A stretch of DNA of 52,702 bases from Nemertoderma westbladi (GCA_032718475.1 JAUCBJ010007228.1:1-52702); one strand, 5' to 3'. Positions 39,504 to 50,617 are shown, counted from the first letter of the stretch. Notes: generated by a model from the letters alone, not told the origin. Numbers and translations: made by a program.

Positions 39504-40954
39504 GGTAAACGGACAGGTTGTATCCAGACAAGTTGTATCCAGACAAGTTGTATCCAATTTCCTATTCTTAGCTTACAAAAGGACATTTTGTATCCCGATT
39601 TTCGGACATGTTGTATCCAACTTATTTACGTTGTAAATTAACTGTAATTCTATCCTATTGAATAATATAATTAACTAGGCGATCCATAATCATAATACTG
39701 TACATTATACGATTTATACACATTTGCAATCGCTCCCAAACCGTTTTACCAGTTATATATAGTCTGTGCCAAGGTGTACACTCGTATACTGCCACTGCTT
39801 TATGCATTTCTCGAACGCAAAACAGAAACTACTTTCTCGGAGTTATTCAATGTGATCGCCATGCAAGGGGCTTCACCTTCGGTTGTCCACGTGGACTTTG
39901 GGAAGGCGGCACACAACGCAATCATTGCGGCTTTCGGCGACAGTGTGACGTTTGTTTTCTGTTACTTCCATCTCCGGCAAGCGATTAACAAGCGCATTCA
40001 AGAGCTTGGATTGAAATCTCACTATCAGTCCAATTTGGAGTTTAGGTTATGGGCCTCCAAGATTTCTTCACTTGCTTTGCTGCCAACATATAAAGTGAAA
40101 GATGGGTTCCGCATAATACAAGACATTGCCCCCCGGGAAGGCGCCGAACTGTTAACCTACTTCGACCGAACCTCGACGGACCTCGACGTATTCGTAGCGA
40201 CAGCAATGGCCTTGTCTCGAAGATACGTTCTGCGGGACCCTTATTTGCAGTTGAGAAGTGGAAATTTCATGCAGCCACATTAAATGACTTTGGCAGAACT
40301 AACAATGCTTCAGAGGCTGTTAATCGTGATATTTCTACCATTATAGGAAGTAGGCACCCTTCTGTGTGGAAACTTATTGATGCTCTAAAAGCGAAAGATG
40401 CTGATGTCCAATGTCAACTTGCTCGGGCCGCAGTTGGACAGCTAGAGCCACGTCGAGAAACTTTGGAATCTAAAACATTTGATAGACGCATAAAGACGCT
40501 CTGCACTGAGATTACCAACCAACAGCGCACTGTGGAGAGCTTTCTCATTGGTGTCGGCGAGAACATAGAGTTATTAAAGAGAACAAAGTCATTGTTTTCA
40601 AATATCAACGTAAGTGACTCTGAAATGGACAAGGACTTCAAATAACTCGGTGTAACATTTTGGCTAATAACTTTGTGTAACGTTTTAGTTTAGTTTTAGT
40701 AACAATGTTATCATGTATTATTATGTGTATTGTATATTATGTTTATTAACTACAGTATTAATGAAAATTATAAGAATAGTTTATAATTCAACTGTGAAAT
40801 TATTTAGCAATTTTTTTATGCCAGGATACAACTTGTCTTTTTCTTTGGAAGACAAGTTGTATCCAGGGAAATTGGATACAAGATGTCTGGATACAACTTG
40901 TCTGGATACAACTTGTCTGGATACAACTTGTCTGGATACAACTTGTCCTGTAAC
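39504..40954 (+). mobile_element. MULE (Mutator-like) element with 10-bp target duplication
   Basis: CCGACAAACC at 39494-39503 and 40955-40964 is a 10-bp target duplication, within the 8-11 bp range of MULEs. The inverted ends are GGTAAACGGACAGG and GTTACAGGACAAG (complement), then shared arrays of the 15-mer GGATACAACTTGTCT: 2-3 copies at the left end (complement) and 5-6 at the right. These subterminal arrays are probable transposase binding sites. Length is 1,451 bp; it contains a transposase pseudogene. Confidence 0.9.
39696..40645 (+). pseudogene. MULE transposase (truncated, one frameshift)
   Basis: The frame is open from 39696 without an ATG: FYQLYIVCAKVYTRILPLLYAFLERKTE in the typical order of a MULE transposase core (written here in part), followed by VVHVDFGKAAHNAIIAAFG (second catalytic Asp region) and VTFVFCYFHLRQAINKRIQ (the C..H signature). 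Near 40245 a frameshift joins to FAVEKWKFHAATLNDFGRTN (N..E helix region) and SRHPSVWKLIDALK, ending at TAA 40643. The N-terminal part, with FLYWCH/WRKY-type finger and first Asp, is missing, so it is not active alone. Confidence 0.8.
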
Positions 40955-41075
40955 CCGACAAACCACACTTGCCCACAGGTCGTTGTAAAGACAAGACATT
41001 CAATACTACCACAGTTATCCCATCCCCTCTCTTGTTGTGGACTATTACTATATCATTGTACAAGCTGCGGACCTG

Positions 41076-41103
41076 CACGCACACCCCCCCCCCCCCCCCC
41101 CCC
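41076..41103. repeat. Poly(C) tract
   Basis: CACACACC followed by ~20 C; length is unreliable in sequencing. Similar homopolymers occur at 30231-30249, 46962-46978 (C) with 46979-46992 (A), and 48331-48350 (G). Confidence 0.9.
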
Positions 41104-41605
41104 ACACCACCCCATTATAATGTGTTGTAGGTAGACATCCACCCAACTCATTGCGTAACTCAGAATAAACTCCACACAGCCCATACCCGCCCGCCGCCGC
41201 CCTTGCTATTATTACCGCAAAGTGGAGATTCAATAAATTGTGGCTGTTTATTTTCTGATAATCGCGGTGAATTATTATAACCTAGGCGGTCAGGTATAAA
41301 TAACGGTTACAGCTTACAAACCTATGGTATGATATGGACGTGGTGTGGTGTCCTGTGTGCTCTGCAGACATCCTACAGAGCACATGGAGCATTACACACA
41401 CAGGGAGAGCGAGAGAGAGAGGGCTGCTTGATTGACACACGGCTCACTGGGAATCTAGACTTTGAAGTGCAGCGCCTTTGGTAGAACTCAATGGCAGGAT
41501 TTATAAGCCTGGTAAATTTCAATATTTGATCAAATTTTGATCAAAGTTTGATCAATGTTTGATCAATGTTTGATCAAAGGAATGCTTTTTGAGAGCGGGA
41601 CTGTA

Positions 41606-42518
41606 GGCCTACGCTTTCCATGTGATCTTATCTCTTATGTGATTCATATACTGTACAGGGTCACCAGTACTTCACTGAGAATTGTATATGTTACACATAG
41701 GATAGGAGGACAACAAAATTTGCTATGAATTCTGTCCGTGACGTTTACAACACTTTTCAACCTTGCCCTACTACTGTATTGATTGAATGGATAGGCCCAC
41801 CCAAACTGCAAAGAAGTATATTACTTGCCAAGTTTAGTAAGTGTGTTTACTCAGTCACTCTATCCCAGATAGTAATCAAACATAACTGAGTTTGTAACTA
41901 TTACCCCGCCAGCTGAATAGCTCTTCCCAGTGAATCCTACGGGAATATCTATAATGTTACTCACTGGGGAGTTCAAATGTTTTATAGGTTAATAATAATG
42001 AAATGAAGGGACTGGGTATTGCTATCCCTCAGACTGTAAGCAAAGCTGTTCAATGGGGAGGGACCCAACTACACTACACGTATGTCTATATGGACGGTCT
42101 TCTTATAGCCAGATTGATGGCTTTTCTAGTGTTTAAACTTGTTTCAATTTAAAAGAAAATTTATTTTTATGTTTTTTTTTTTTTAATTTACATTAATTGT
42201 GAATTTTGTCAACAATTCGTTGAAATTGAAAGCCGTCCAAAAATTGAAATCCGGCCGGAGCCGGAATTGGATTTTTTCTCAAAATCCGGCAGGAATTCCG
42301 TCCCGGCCGGATATCCGACACACCCCTTAAAGATAAACTATTTATTCAGAAGTTACAATTAAATTTATATTTAAAGAAAAGAAAATGAAAATAAAAGAAA
42401 TAATATTGCAACAAATCGACTAGGAAACAATAAATTCATATTACAGCCCTGAAATAAATTCACCAATAATTATCCAATCTCTAGATATATTAAATTATTG
42501 GCACGTCATGACGTCACA
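41606..42518. other. Non-coding; GC-rich inverted patches
   Basis: Around 42235-42320 are GAAATCCGGCCGGAGCCGG, AAATCCGGCAGG and GGCCGGATATCCG motifs that pair with each other, probably the end of a DNA element. No gene supported. Confidence 0.4.
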
Positions 42519-43222
42519 TTAATCCGGACACTTAGACTTCCTGGACTTCCGAGCCGCCCTTTTCTGCTCCCAACGGACCGTTTCCTGCTCCACCACCGAC
42601 ATCTCGTGAATCCGACGGTTGAAACTCGATGGGGCCCCGACGGTGGGGTCTGCGAACGGAGAGTCCTGCCTCTGGGTCTGTCTGGGCACCTCCTGGGAGA
42701 CCCTCATTGGTCGCTGCCAGACAGGCGGTCTCCCGGACAACGGGTCCCTAAAACGGTTCGAGTCCGTGTTGTTCGAGTTCCCTCTATTGCCGTTAAGGGG
42801 CGCCACCGCTACAGTAGCGCCGCTCGGCGGTTGGGGACAGGATATTAAAGGGGATTGCGAACTCGGTACATCACCGCTAGATGGCGAACTATAATTAGAT
42901 AACGCGCCCCCGGCTATCCTAAGAGAACCTTTATTGGGAGCTTCTACGCCTATTTTAGGTTCTGTCCTTCCCGTCTCTACATTATTCCCTATAGGTTTAG
43001 GCGTCCAGTAACTCTCACTCAACCTTTTCCCCGATATCAGCGGGAGTGGGTGCGGTTTAAGCGGGTAAAACCCCCCGAAGTTTCCGTTTGTTACCGATTC
43101 CGCGCTAAATAAACTCGCCGTTATCGTTTTGTAGACCGGGGGTCTGACAACTTCCTTGTGAACCTTGTTGCTTCCTACCGAGAGGTCCATGCTCTCTCGT
43201 GATTGGCTAACAGTTCGGTAAT
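42519..43222 (-). CDS. Possible last exon: Pro/Ser/Asn-rich protein of unknown family
   Basis: A 3' splice site lies on the minus strand: a pyrimidine-rich run ATATTCCTTTCAG ending at 43223, followed by exon sequence. Its first ATG (43190) opens 223 residues: MDLSVGSNKVHKEVVRPPVY, then KPHPLPLISGKRLSES, Ser/Pro/Asn-rich disorder (SGDVPSSQSPLIS, GNRGNSNNTDSN), then RPPVWQRPMRVSQEV and a C-terminal helix SVVEQETVRWEQKRAARKSR. The basic C-terminal helix suggests nucleic-acid or particle binding, but no family is recognised. The open frame continues upstream to 43397 through a hydrophobic stretch, which is more likely intron. A retroelement Gag remains possible. Confidence 0.45.
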
Positions 43223-43427
43223 CTGAAAGGAATATAAGAAATGTTAATAATTGCAAAACAGATAAACAATTAGATAAAATAATAGAAGTAATGTTGGTGG
43301 CTTTGACTGCGAAAGTGACGATTTCGCTTGGCCGTTTTATGACACGGTTTATCGGACGTTTTATAGCTTCTAGGATATTTTTTCCGCGGTCTTTCAAACG
43401 GAAAACCGATCCTAGTAGAAGTAGTAC

Positions 43428-44838
43428 TCCTATCTGCTGCCCGAAAGTAGGGTTGGGCGCTGCTCCTATCTGCTACCCGAAGGTAGGGGAGGGCGCTACT
43501 CCTATCTGCTACCCGAAGGTAGGGGTGGGCGCTACTCCTATCTGCTACCCGAAGGTAGGGGTGGGCGCATACTCCTATCTGCTACCAGAAAGTAGGGGTG
43601 GGCGCTACTCCTATCTGCTACCCGAAGGTAGGGGTGGGCGGGACTAACTCCTATCTGCTACCCGAAGATAGGGGTGGGCGCTACTCATATCTGCTACCCG
43701 AAGGTAGGGGTGGGCGCTACTCCTATATGCTACCCTAAGGTAGGAGTGGGAGCTACTCCTATCGGGTACCCGAAGGTAGGGGTGGGCGCTACTCCTATCT
43801 GCTACCCGAAGGTAGGGGTGGGCGCTGCTCCTATCTGCTGCCCTCAGGTAGGGGTGGGCGCTACTCCTATCTGCTACCTTTAGGTAGGGGTGGGCGCTAC
43901 TCCTATCTGCTACCCGAAGGTACGGGTGGGCGCTACTCCTATCTGCTGCCCTTAGGTAGGGGTGGGCGCTACTCCTATCTGCTACCCGAAGGTAGGGGAG
44001 GGCGCTACTCCTATCTGCTACCCGAAGGTAGGGGTGGGCGCTACTCCTATCTGCTACCCGAAGGTAGGGGAGGGCGCTACTCCTATCTGCTACCCGAAGG
44101 TAGGGGTGGTCGCTAGTCATATCTGCTACCCGAAGGTAGGGGTCGCCGCTAATCCTATCTGCTGCCCGAAAGTAGGGGTGGGCGCTACTCCTATCTGCTA
44201 CCCGAAGGTAGGGGTGGGCGCGACTAACTCGTATCTGCTACCCGAAGGTAGGGGTGGGCGCTACTCCTATCTGCTAGCCGAAGGTAGGGGTGGGCGCTAC
44301 TCCTATCTGCTACCCTAAGGTAGGGGTGGGAGCTACTCCTATCGGGTACCCGAAGGTAGGGGTGGGCGCTACTCCTATCTGCTACCCGAAGGTAGGGGTG
44401 GGCGCTACTCCTATCTGCTACCCTTAGGTAGGGGTGAGCGCTACTCCTATCTGCTACCCGAAGGTAGGGGTGGGCGCTACTCCTATCTGCTACCCTAAGG
44501 TAGGGGTGGGAGCTACTCCTATCGGGTACCCGAAGGTAGGGGTGGGCGCTACTCCTATCTGCTACCCGAAGGTAGGTTTGGGCGGTACTCCTATCTGCTA
44601 CCCTTAGGTAGGGGTCGCCGCTACTCCTATCTGCTGCCCGAAGGTAGGGGTGGGCGCTACTCCCGAAAGTAGGGGTGGGCGCTACTCTACCTGCTACCCG
44701 AAGGTAGGGGTGGGTGCTACTCCTATCTGCTACCCGAAGGTAGGGCTGGGCGCTACTCCTATCTGGTACCCGAAGGTAGGGGTGGGCGCGACTAACTCCT
44801 ATCTGCTACCCGAAGGTAGGGGTGGGCGCTACTCCTAT
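43428..44838. repeat. 36-bp minisatellite (~39 copies)
   Basis: The unit CTACTCCTATCTGCTACCCG plus AAGGTAGGGGTGGGCG is tandemly repeated. Variants include CCCTTAGG, CCCTAAGG with GGGAGCTACTCC, and TATCGGGTACCC. A higher-order block with the last two variants recurs at ~43730, ~44310 and ~44495, so the array grew in multi-unit steps. Both strands are open over long stretches (GATPICYPKVGV; SSAHPYLRVADR) merely because 36 is divisible by 3. Confidence 0.95.
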
Positions 44839-44907
44839 CACAAATTTTGTCCCAAGTAATGCACTCGACTGGTTCTCATTTTATTGTCCCGAGGAAATGA
44901 AAGGCTG

Positions 44908-44974
44908 ATTGGACCCTGGCGGGGCTCAAAACTACAACCAATAGTCCTGGCGCTCAACCAACTGAGTTACCCCA
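44908..44974 (-). repeat. tRNA-derived SINE head
   Basis: The minus strand reads GGGGTAACTCAGTTGGTTGA (A box TAACTCAGTTGG), and ~30 bases later GTAGTTTTGAGCCCCGCC (B-box-like). The anticodon stem does not pair, so this is not a functional tRNA. Immediately left, 44840-44907 may be SINE tail. Confidence 0.6.
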
Positions 44975-44989
44975 CAGTACAGTGCATTA

Positions 44990-45047
44990 GTGTCGGCATA
45001 GTATGTGCTGTGCATGGTGTCGGCATAGTATGTGCTGTGCATGGTGT
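44990..45047. repeat. 27-bp direct tandem duplication
   Basis: GTCGGCATAGTATGTGCTGT plus GCATGGT occurs twice. The 138-codon frame crossing it (44884-45300, plus) shows no domain and spans the SINE; not called. Confidence 0.8.
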
Positions 45048-45599
45048 CGGTAAGTTTCCCCCGTGGAATTGGCGTGATGTCGGCGTATTGCCGCCGACTC
45101 ATACAGTCGACGTAACATTCAGTAGTGTCAGGGTGTTGTTGGCAAATAGTTGTTTCGTGCATAGAAATTTGGCTACAAATTGTAACTTTTGTTGCGATAA
45201 CGATACTACATCTGTATATGACAATAACTTTGTGATACATTGCTTCCAAACCGCTTCTGCAGCCCTAGTTGCTGCACTCAAAACCTTTGAAACGATATAA
45301 ATTAAACTGTGTTCGCATCCGGGTACTACTTGTAAACATCTTGTGTGTGGCGGTGGATTCTAATAGAAAGGAATAGAAATGTGTATCATTTGATTCTGTG
45401 TCTAGTGTAACTGTGTAGGCATAGAAAAGCTCATCTTATCTTATGTATAATCTTTATTTGATAATAAACAACCCGGACAATAAGCTGTTACCTAAGGCGG
45501 GATGGCGCCACACTATCTCCCAAGGTCTAATACTCTCACCATCTAACTATTTTCTTTACTCCACCAACATATGCCAGGAAAACTGGGCTTTTCAAATTA

Positions 45600-45672
45600 G
45601 GGGACTCGAACTCACGGCCTTAAACTTGGTAGACCGAAGCTCCTACCACCTGGACAACATGAACACGGTGTA
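45600..45672 (-). repeat. tRNA-derived sequence (SINE or tRNA pseudogene)
   Basis: The minus strand has TGTCCAGGTGGTAGGAGC (A-box/D-arm) and GTGAGTTCGAGTCCCC (B-box/T-arm) at roughly tRNA spacing, with no good acceptor stem. The rest of 45048-46180 is non-coding. Confidence 0.55.
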
Positions 45673-46179
45673 GTCGGTCAGTCAAATTGGAGAACTCGAT
45701 ATTATCACTTTGAATCACAGTGAATTGAATGTTACTACGTTTGGTTTTAATATAATTCAAAAAATCAACAGCGCAGTTGACACAAAAAATATCCCCGACA
45801 TATCGCTAGTAATATTTTGGTTTTTATCTCATGTGGACAATTTATTATCAAGCCAATGGATTTCGTAATAACAGGTGATACCACACAGAATATCTAAGAC
45901 TATTAAATTCGCCACGGCACAAACGCGCCATATGTTGTGAATGTGAATCAATCACAATATAATTTTTAAATATATTTGTTATTTTCTCCGTAACATTTTG
46001 TAGAGATAAATTTATTAATTCCATTCAAATATATATATATAATATGTCAGTAACATTGTGATAGAACCTTTTAATTAACTTACAATCATTAAAATTGAAT
46101 CGCAATTCTTCCGAATAAATGTGTAGGTGTTCAATAAATCGTGAGTAACTTAGTAGCTTATCCGATGGAATATCAATCA

Positions 46180-46725
46180 CACTAGAAACTGAAAGTAAAT
46201 AAATTAATCTAAATAACAATCACACTAAAAACTGAAAGTAAATAAATTAATCTAAATATCAATCACACTAGAAACTGAAAGTAAATAAATTAAAATCTAA
46301 ATATCAATAACACTAGAAACTGAAAGTAAATAAATTAAAGTCTAAATATCAATCACACTAGAAACTGAAAGTAAATAAATTAAAATCTAAATATCAATCA
46401 CACTAGAAACTGAAAGTAAATAAATAAAATCTAAATATCAATCACACTAGAAACGGAAAGTAAATAAATAAAATCTAAATATCAATAACACTATAAACTG
46501 AAAGTAAATAAATTAAAGTCTAAATATCAATCACACTAGAAACTGAAAGTAAATAAATTAAAATCTAAATATCAATCACACTAGAAACTGAAAGTAAATA
46601 AATTAAAATCTAAATATCAATCACACTGGAAACTGAAAGTAAATAAATTAATCGAAATATCAATCACAATTGAAACTGAAAGTAAAAAAATTAATCTAAA
46701 TATCAATATCAATCAACCCAGTTCT
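46180..46725. repeat. ~45-bp AT-rich tandem array (~12 copies)
   Basis: The unit CAATCACACTAGAAACTGAA plus AGTAAATAAATTAAAATCTAAATAT is repeated, with length variants of 41-46 bp from A/T indels. The last copies are the most degenerate. Confidence 0.95.
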
Positions 46726-47345
46726 TGGATATTGATAGATGTCAATTAAACAACTATTTAAGTGGTGGCAAAAAAAAGTAAACTTTAAAAGGAAAGCTAG
46801 ACAAAAAAGTTACTTTTTGCCACCACTTACATCGTTTTATTGGTTGAAAGTCATCTGGGCCTATTTCAGCATAAATATCGTCTATCTAAGTTTCTTCCAT
46901 GGTGAGATACCGGTATACACCATGTCCGGTAATATAGTGTCGTTATTTAAGTACCTGGAACCCCCCCCCCCCCCCCCCAAAAAAAAAAAAAATCGACAAA
47001 TCTCAATGAGATTGCATGAAATATGAAACAGAGATAGTTTAGTCTTCCTCCTCCTTCGTGGATGAGCCAGAATTTTTATTTTCGCTTTTAATCTTTAGCT
47101 AAAGCTTTTATAAAAGGTATATCCGGCGTTTTTTCACCATAGTTACACTGTTAGTTTGTTATTCTTCAACCATATAGTCATAGTTGGTACTGCTAGAAAG
47201 CTGGACTTGCCGGTAAAAAGCCGGTAAAAACTTTGAAAAATAGAGATATGAACTTTCAAAAGTTGTATGGTGTTAACTGCGCGAGGCTATTTTATTATAT
47301 TTAATAAAAGCACCATATTCCAGAACATTTTGTTTATGTATGAAT
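46726..47345. other. Non-coding with a hairpin and C/A homopolymer
   Basis: AAGTGGTGGCAAAAAAAAGT (~46760) pairs with ACTTTTTGCCACCACTT (~46812-46828), a ~16-bp inverted repeat. Poly(C)-poly(A) lies at 46962-46992. No gene. Confidence 0.6.
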
Positions 47346-47350
47346 AGCTA

Positions 47351-47957
47351 CGTAATAGTGCGCTACTATGTTTTGTACACACACACCCCCATAAATTAAA
47401 AAAAATTAGTTTTTGTTACTTTTTTTTATGTTCTAGAACATATTGTCTATTCATTTTTTATTAATTTTGTTCTAGAACAAATAATTGTTATTCTTAATTA
47501 TGTTTTTTTTGTTGTTATCATCGCTAGTTTTTCTTACTTTTTTTTTAAATGTTCTACAACATAATTCTCTATTCATTTTTGTAAAAAGTGATATGTTCTA
47601 GAACAAACTTTTTTTCCTAGAACATTTAACAAAATTTGTTTTTTGTGGTGTTTTTTATTTGATTGTTTTTATAAAAAATTACTAACAACTACAAATTTTC
47701 ATTGTAGCTATAGTGATCGTGATTTTATTAAATATGTGATACAAAGATAACATACAATATAAAATTAACAAAATTAACAAATTAGCTAGTTTTTTTGGTT
47801 TTTTTGTTCTAGAACAAAAAATATTTTTCCTAGAACAAAATTTTTACATTGAATGAATAAATAACATGTTCTAGAACCATTTTTAAAAAAAGTAACAAAA
47901 ACTAGCTAGTATAAAAATTTTGGAGGGGTGTGTCCAAAAGATAGTAGTGCCGTAATA
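47351..47957. mobile_element. Foldback element with degenerate ~100-bp inverted ends
   Basis: The left end CGTAATAGTGCGCTACTATG...TTTTGTTAC...GTTCTAGAACA is complementary to the right end (GTTCTAGAACC...GTAACAAAAAC...GTAGTGCCGTAATA). Flanking duplication is unclear. The interior is AT-rich with TTCTAGAA palindromes. A partial copy of the right end (GGTGAGGGGTGTAC) appears at ~50587-50600. Confidence 0.6.
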
Positions 47958-49259
47958 GTAGGATTAAAGAGGTATAGCGATTAGACGTATTTTATGAACT
48001 AAATGTTCCAGAATATGATGCATTTATTAAATTGAATAAATGGCCTGCAGGGGAAGCAAATACATACAAATTTGGAACGCCCATAATCAGCTATTTCACA
48101 ACCAAATTCAAATATTTTTATATATTTGGACGGCCAGCTTCTACTAGTATCAACAAAACACTAAGATTGAAGAATAACTGCAGTACGACTGGTGAAATAT
48201 CGACGGAGACACATTTTTCAAACGTTGGTAACTAAAGACTAAAAGCAAAAATAACAATTCTAGCTCACCTACTAAGGAGTAGGGACGTGAAATGTTTCAA
48301 ATTTCATGCAATCTTAATACGATTTGTAGAAGGGGGGGGGGGGGGGGGGGGCATTGTGTATCAAGCGAAATAGGTTTTATAATTATGATTATAATATTCT
48401 AGAACATTAAATAACCTTTGGATACCATCAGCGCTACAAAGAAGTTTTTTGTCAAACTTGTTACTGAATTTGACAAAAGAAGCGACTTACAACAAATAAA
48501 AATAATTTATTTCTAAAATAATCGTAATTTATTCAAATAAATTATTTATAGTACTTACGATTTTACCTTCTACCTTTTATATATCAACTTCATAATTTCC
48601 AATTCAAATTAAGAATCAGTTGGGTTTGAAACAAAACTAAATATTTTTTGCAAGTTGTTTGATGTTTGAAAGATACAGAATATTCATAACCCGCAAAGTA
48701 ATACAATCCACAGCTTATTTATTATGCCCTGGGTAGCCTCGATTTTATTATGGTAATTGAATGGCCTATATATTACCTACCAAATGTTATTTGTTATTGT
48801 TATAGAACAACGCAATAGATCAAATAGAAAAACATGATATTCTAACTGAGTGATTATTTTGTTCTGACTGAATGGAATTGAATGCCATTAATTACTATAT
48901 GGAACGTGAATCACTGGTAAAGTCGAATGGGGTAAGTTTTAACCCGTGGGTCGGTAGTGGGTCGGTAGTGATCATCATGTTCCAACTTTTGACATCCGAC
49001 ATATGGCATGCAAGAGGACTGTGATTGGTTGGTTTGGGTTAAAATGTTAATTAAATATGAGACGCATCTTATATTTTTTAACGAATAACTTATGCCGTAC
49101 CAATTACACACGGGAGCTGTAATTTAGACATAAAAACTAAAAACGACTTTCAATATGTTTTCCAATATAAAATATACTAGCTAACACAACATCAAAATTA
49201 CTAGCTGCCATCTTACTGTCATAAGATAACATTTTTTTTCTGGAACAAAATAATTTAGG
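47958..49259. other. AT-rich non-coding
   Basis: Poly(G) at 48331-48350; TTATTTGAAT-type inverted stretches at 48500-48550; GTGGGTCGGTAGTGGGTCGG direct repeat at ~48945. No supported gene. Confidence 0.5.
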
Positions 49260-49445
49260 TAAAAGCCCATTTACACGTGGCATCTTTTAGAACAACTTTC
49301 TCGGCAACTTGTAGAGCAACCCAGGTTGCCGATCAAGTTGCTCCATGTAAACACGCAAAAAGTTGCCGTAAAGTTTATCAACTTTACGGCAACTTGAAGG
49401 AATTTGCGTTGGCGAATTAAAGCGGGATAATCAAATTAAATTAAA

Positions 49446-50103
49446 TGGCTAGAGTTCCGTATGCAGTCGTATTTGATATTTTGAAATTAATTAATAAAAT
49501 TACGTACTTTTGCATGTAATAACTGACTGAATTACCACTAAATTCATTGCAACATTTTTCAAAAAAAATATTTTGTTCTAGAACATTACTGTAGCTAATC
49601 GACTAGCTAGTAATTTGTGTTTTATTTTTTTGATACATGATTTATTATATATTACGGTAGGCCCTACATTTTTTTTAAATTTCTAAAAATACTGCATCTT
49701 TTTGTGTTCTAGAACATTAGCAGATATGTTTTTTATGGTAGCTAGTGTTTTTTACTAGCTAGTATCTTTTTTAATTATAAAAAAATGTGAAAACATTGAT
49801 ATTTCAGGTTAAAACTTTTGCAGAATATCTTAATTACCAAAAGTATTGATGATACAGTATTATAGCAGTGGTGATTATGATAACAATGATTTATGTTATA
49901 AAAATGTAGTTTTTTTTTATTACTAGCCATTTTAAATATGAAAAATGGCTAGCTATACTGTATGTTATAGAACATTATTTTTTTTATTTTATTTATGATC
50001 TAGAATAGTGTAAAATAATTATATTTTGTTCTAGAACTCTACAATGTTGACCTGGTAACAATGATTTATGTTTTAAAATGCGACTGCATACGGAACTGTT
50101 CCC
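49446..50103. mobile_element. 658-bp MITE with AATTAAATTAAA flanks
   Basis: AGTTCCGTATGCAGTCG near 49453 has its complement near 50080-50096. Outer bases TGGCTAG and CTGTTCCC are weaker. The 12-bp direct repeat AATTAAATTAAA flanks both ends (49434-49445 and 50104-50115); the true duplication could be shorter because the sequence is low complexity. Confidence 0.65.
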
Positions 50104-50617
50104 AATTAAATTAAACAGTATTAGTTAAAGCGGTTTTTTGTGAGAAAAATCCAGAAGTCCAATCTTTTCTTGTGATAAATAGCTTTTATCATGGGGTTTT
50201 TGTTCTAGAACAAACGTCATTTTGACAGTAAGATTGTAGCTAGAAATATTGATTTGTGTTAGCTAGTTCTTTTTATTAGCTAGTAAAACAATAAAAATTG
50301 ATCATTTGAAAAAAATTATTGTGAAAATTACTTTTATCATTGCTTTTATTATTTATTAGCTATCATAATAATTTAATTGAAAAATTTTAAAATGTTTAAA
50401 AGTTATTTTATTCATTTTATTTACGTATTATATCCATCTCATGCTCTCTAAATACTAACCAGGAATTTGTCTAAAAAATTTTCTGGAACAACAAATATTT
50501 GTTCTAGAACATAAATTTTTTTCAAAATAAAATGGCTAAATTAAAAAAAAAATAAATTATCAAAAACTAGCTTGTGGATAATATTTGGTGAGGGGTGTAC
50601 GAATACTGAACCAGTAC

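Larger units (their letters stand above)
38462..41603. mobile_element. Tc1/mariner-like non-autonomous element containing a MULE
   Basis: TA at 38460-38461 and 41604-41605 flanks inverted ends that begin CAGTCCCGCTCTCAAAAAGC and remain complementary for ~55-60 bp, into TTTGATCAAACATTGATCAA repeats. CAGT plus TA is the usual boundary of Tc1/mariner elements. Removing the nested MULE leaves ~1.7 kb, the normal length of the family, yet no DDE transposase is recognisable in 38540-39490 or 40965-41530, so it is non-autonomous. Confidence 0.85.
47431..50509. repeat. Cluster of TTCTAGAA palindromes (heat-shock-element-like)
   Basis: Perfect TTCTAGAA occurs at 47431, 47470, 47596, 47807, 47869, 48397, 49576, 49707, 50029, 50203 and 50502, usually as GTTCTAGAACA. 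Near copies (CCTAGAACA, TCTGGAACA) add several more. The companion palindrome ACTAGCTAGT occurs at ~47900, 49602 and 49757, with GCTAGT halves elsewhere. No gene lies in this interval. Confidence 0.9.

Noticed and set aside
42519-43397. Full 292-codon reading including the hydrophobic N-terminal part
   Set aside because: It begins at a TTG and runs through a likely intron; the splice acceptor at 43223 and ATG 43190 give a better start.
43644-44120. Repeat protein SSAHPYLRVADR (minus) or GATPICYPKVGV (plus)
   Set aside because: Generated by the 36-bp minisatellite; both strands are open and no flanking start or domain supports translation.
44908-44974. Functional tRNA gene
   Set aside because: A and B boxes exist but the anticodon stem does not pair; better read as a SINE head.
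46180-46725. CRISPR-like array
   Set aside because: There are no unique spacers; the whole unit is repeated, and the genome is eukaryotic.
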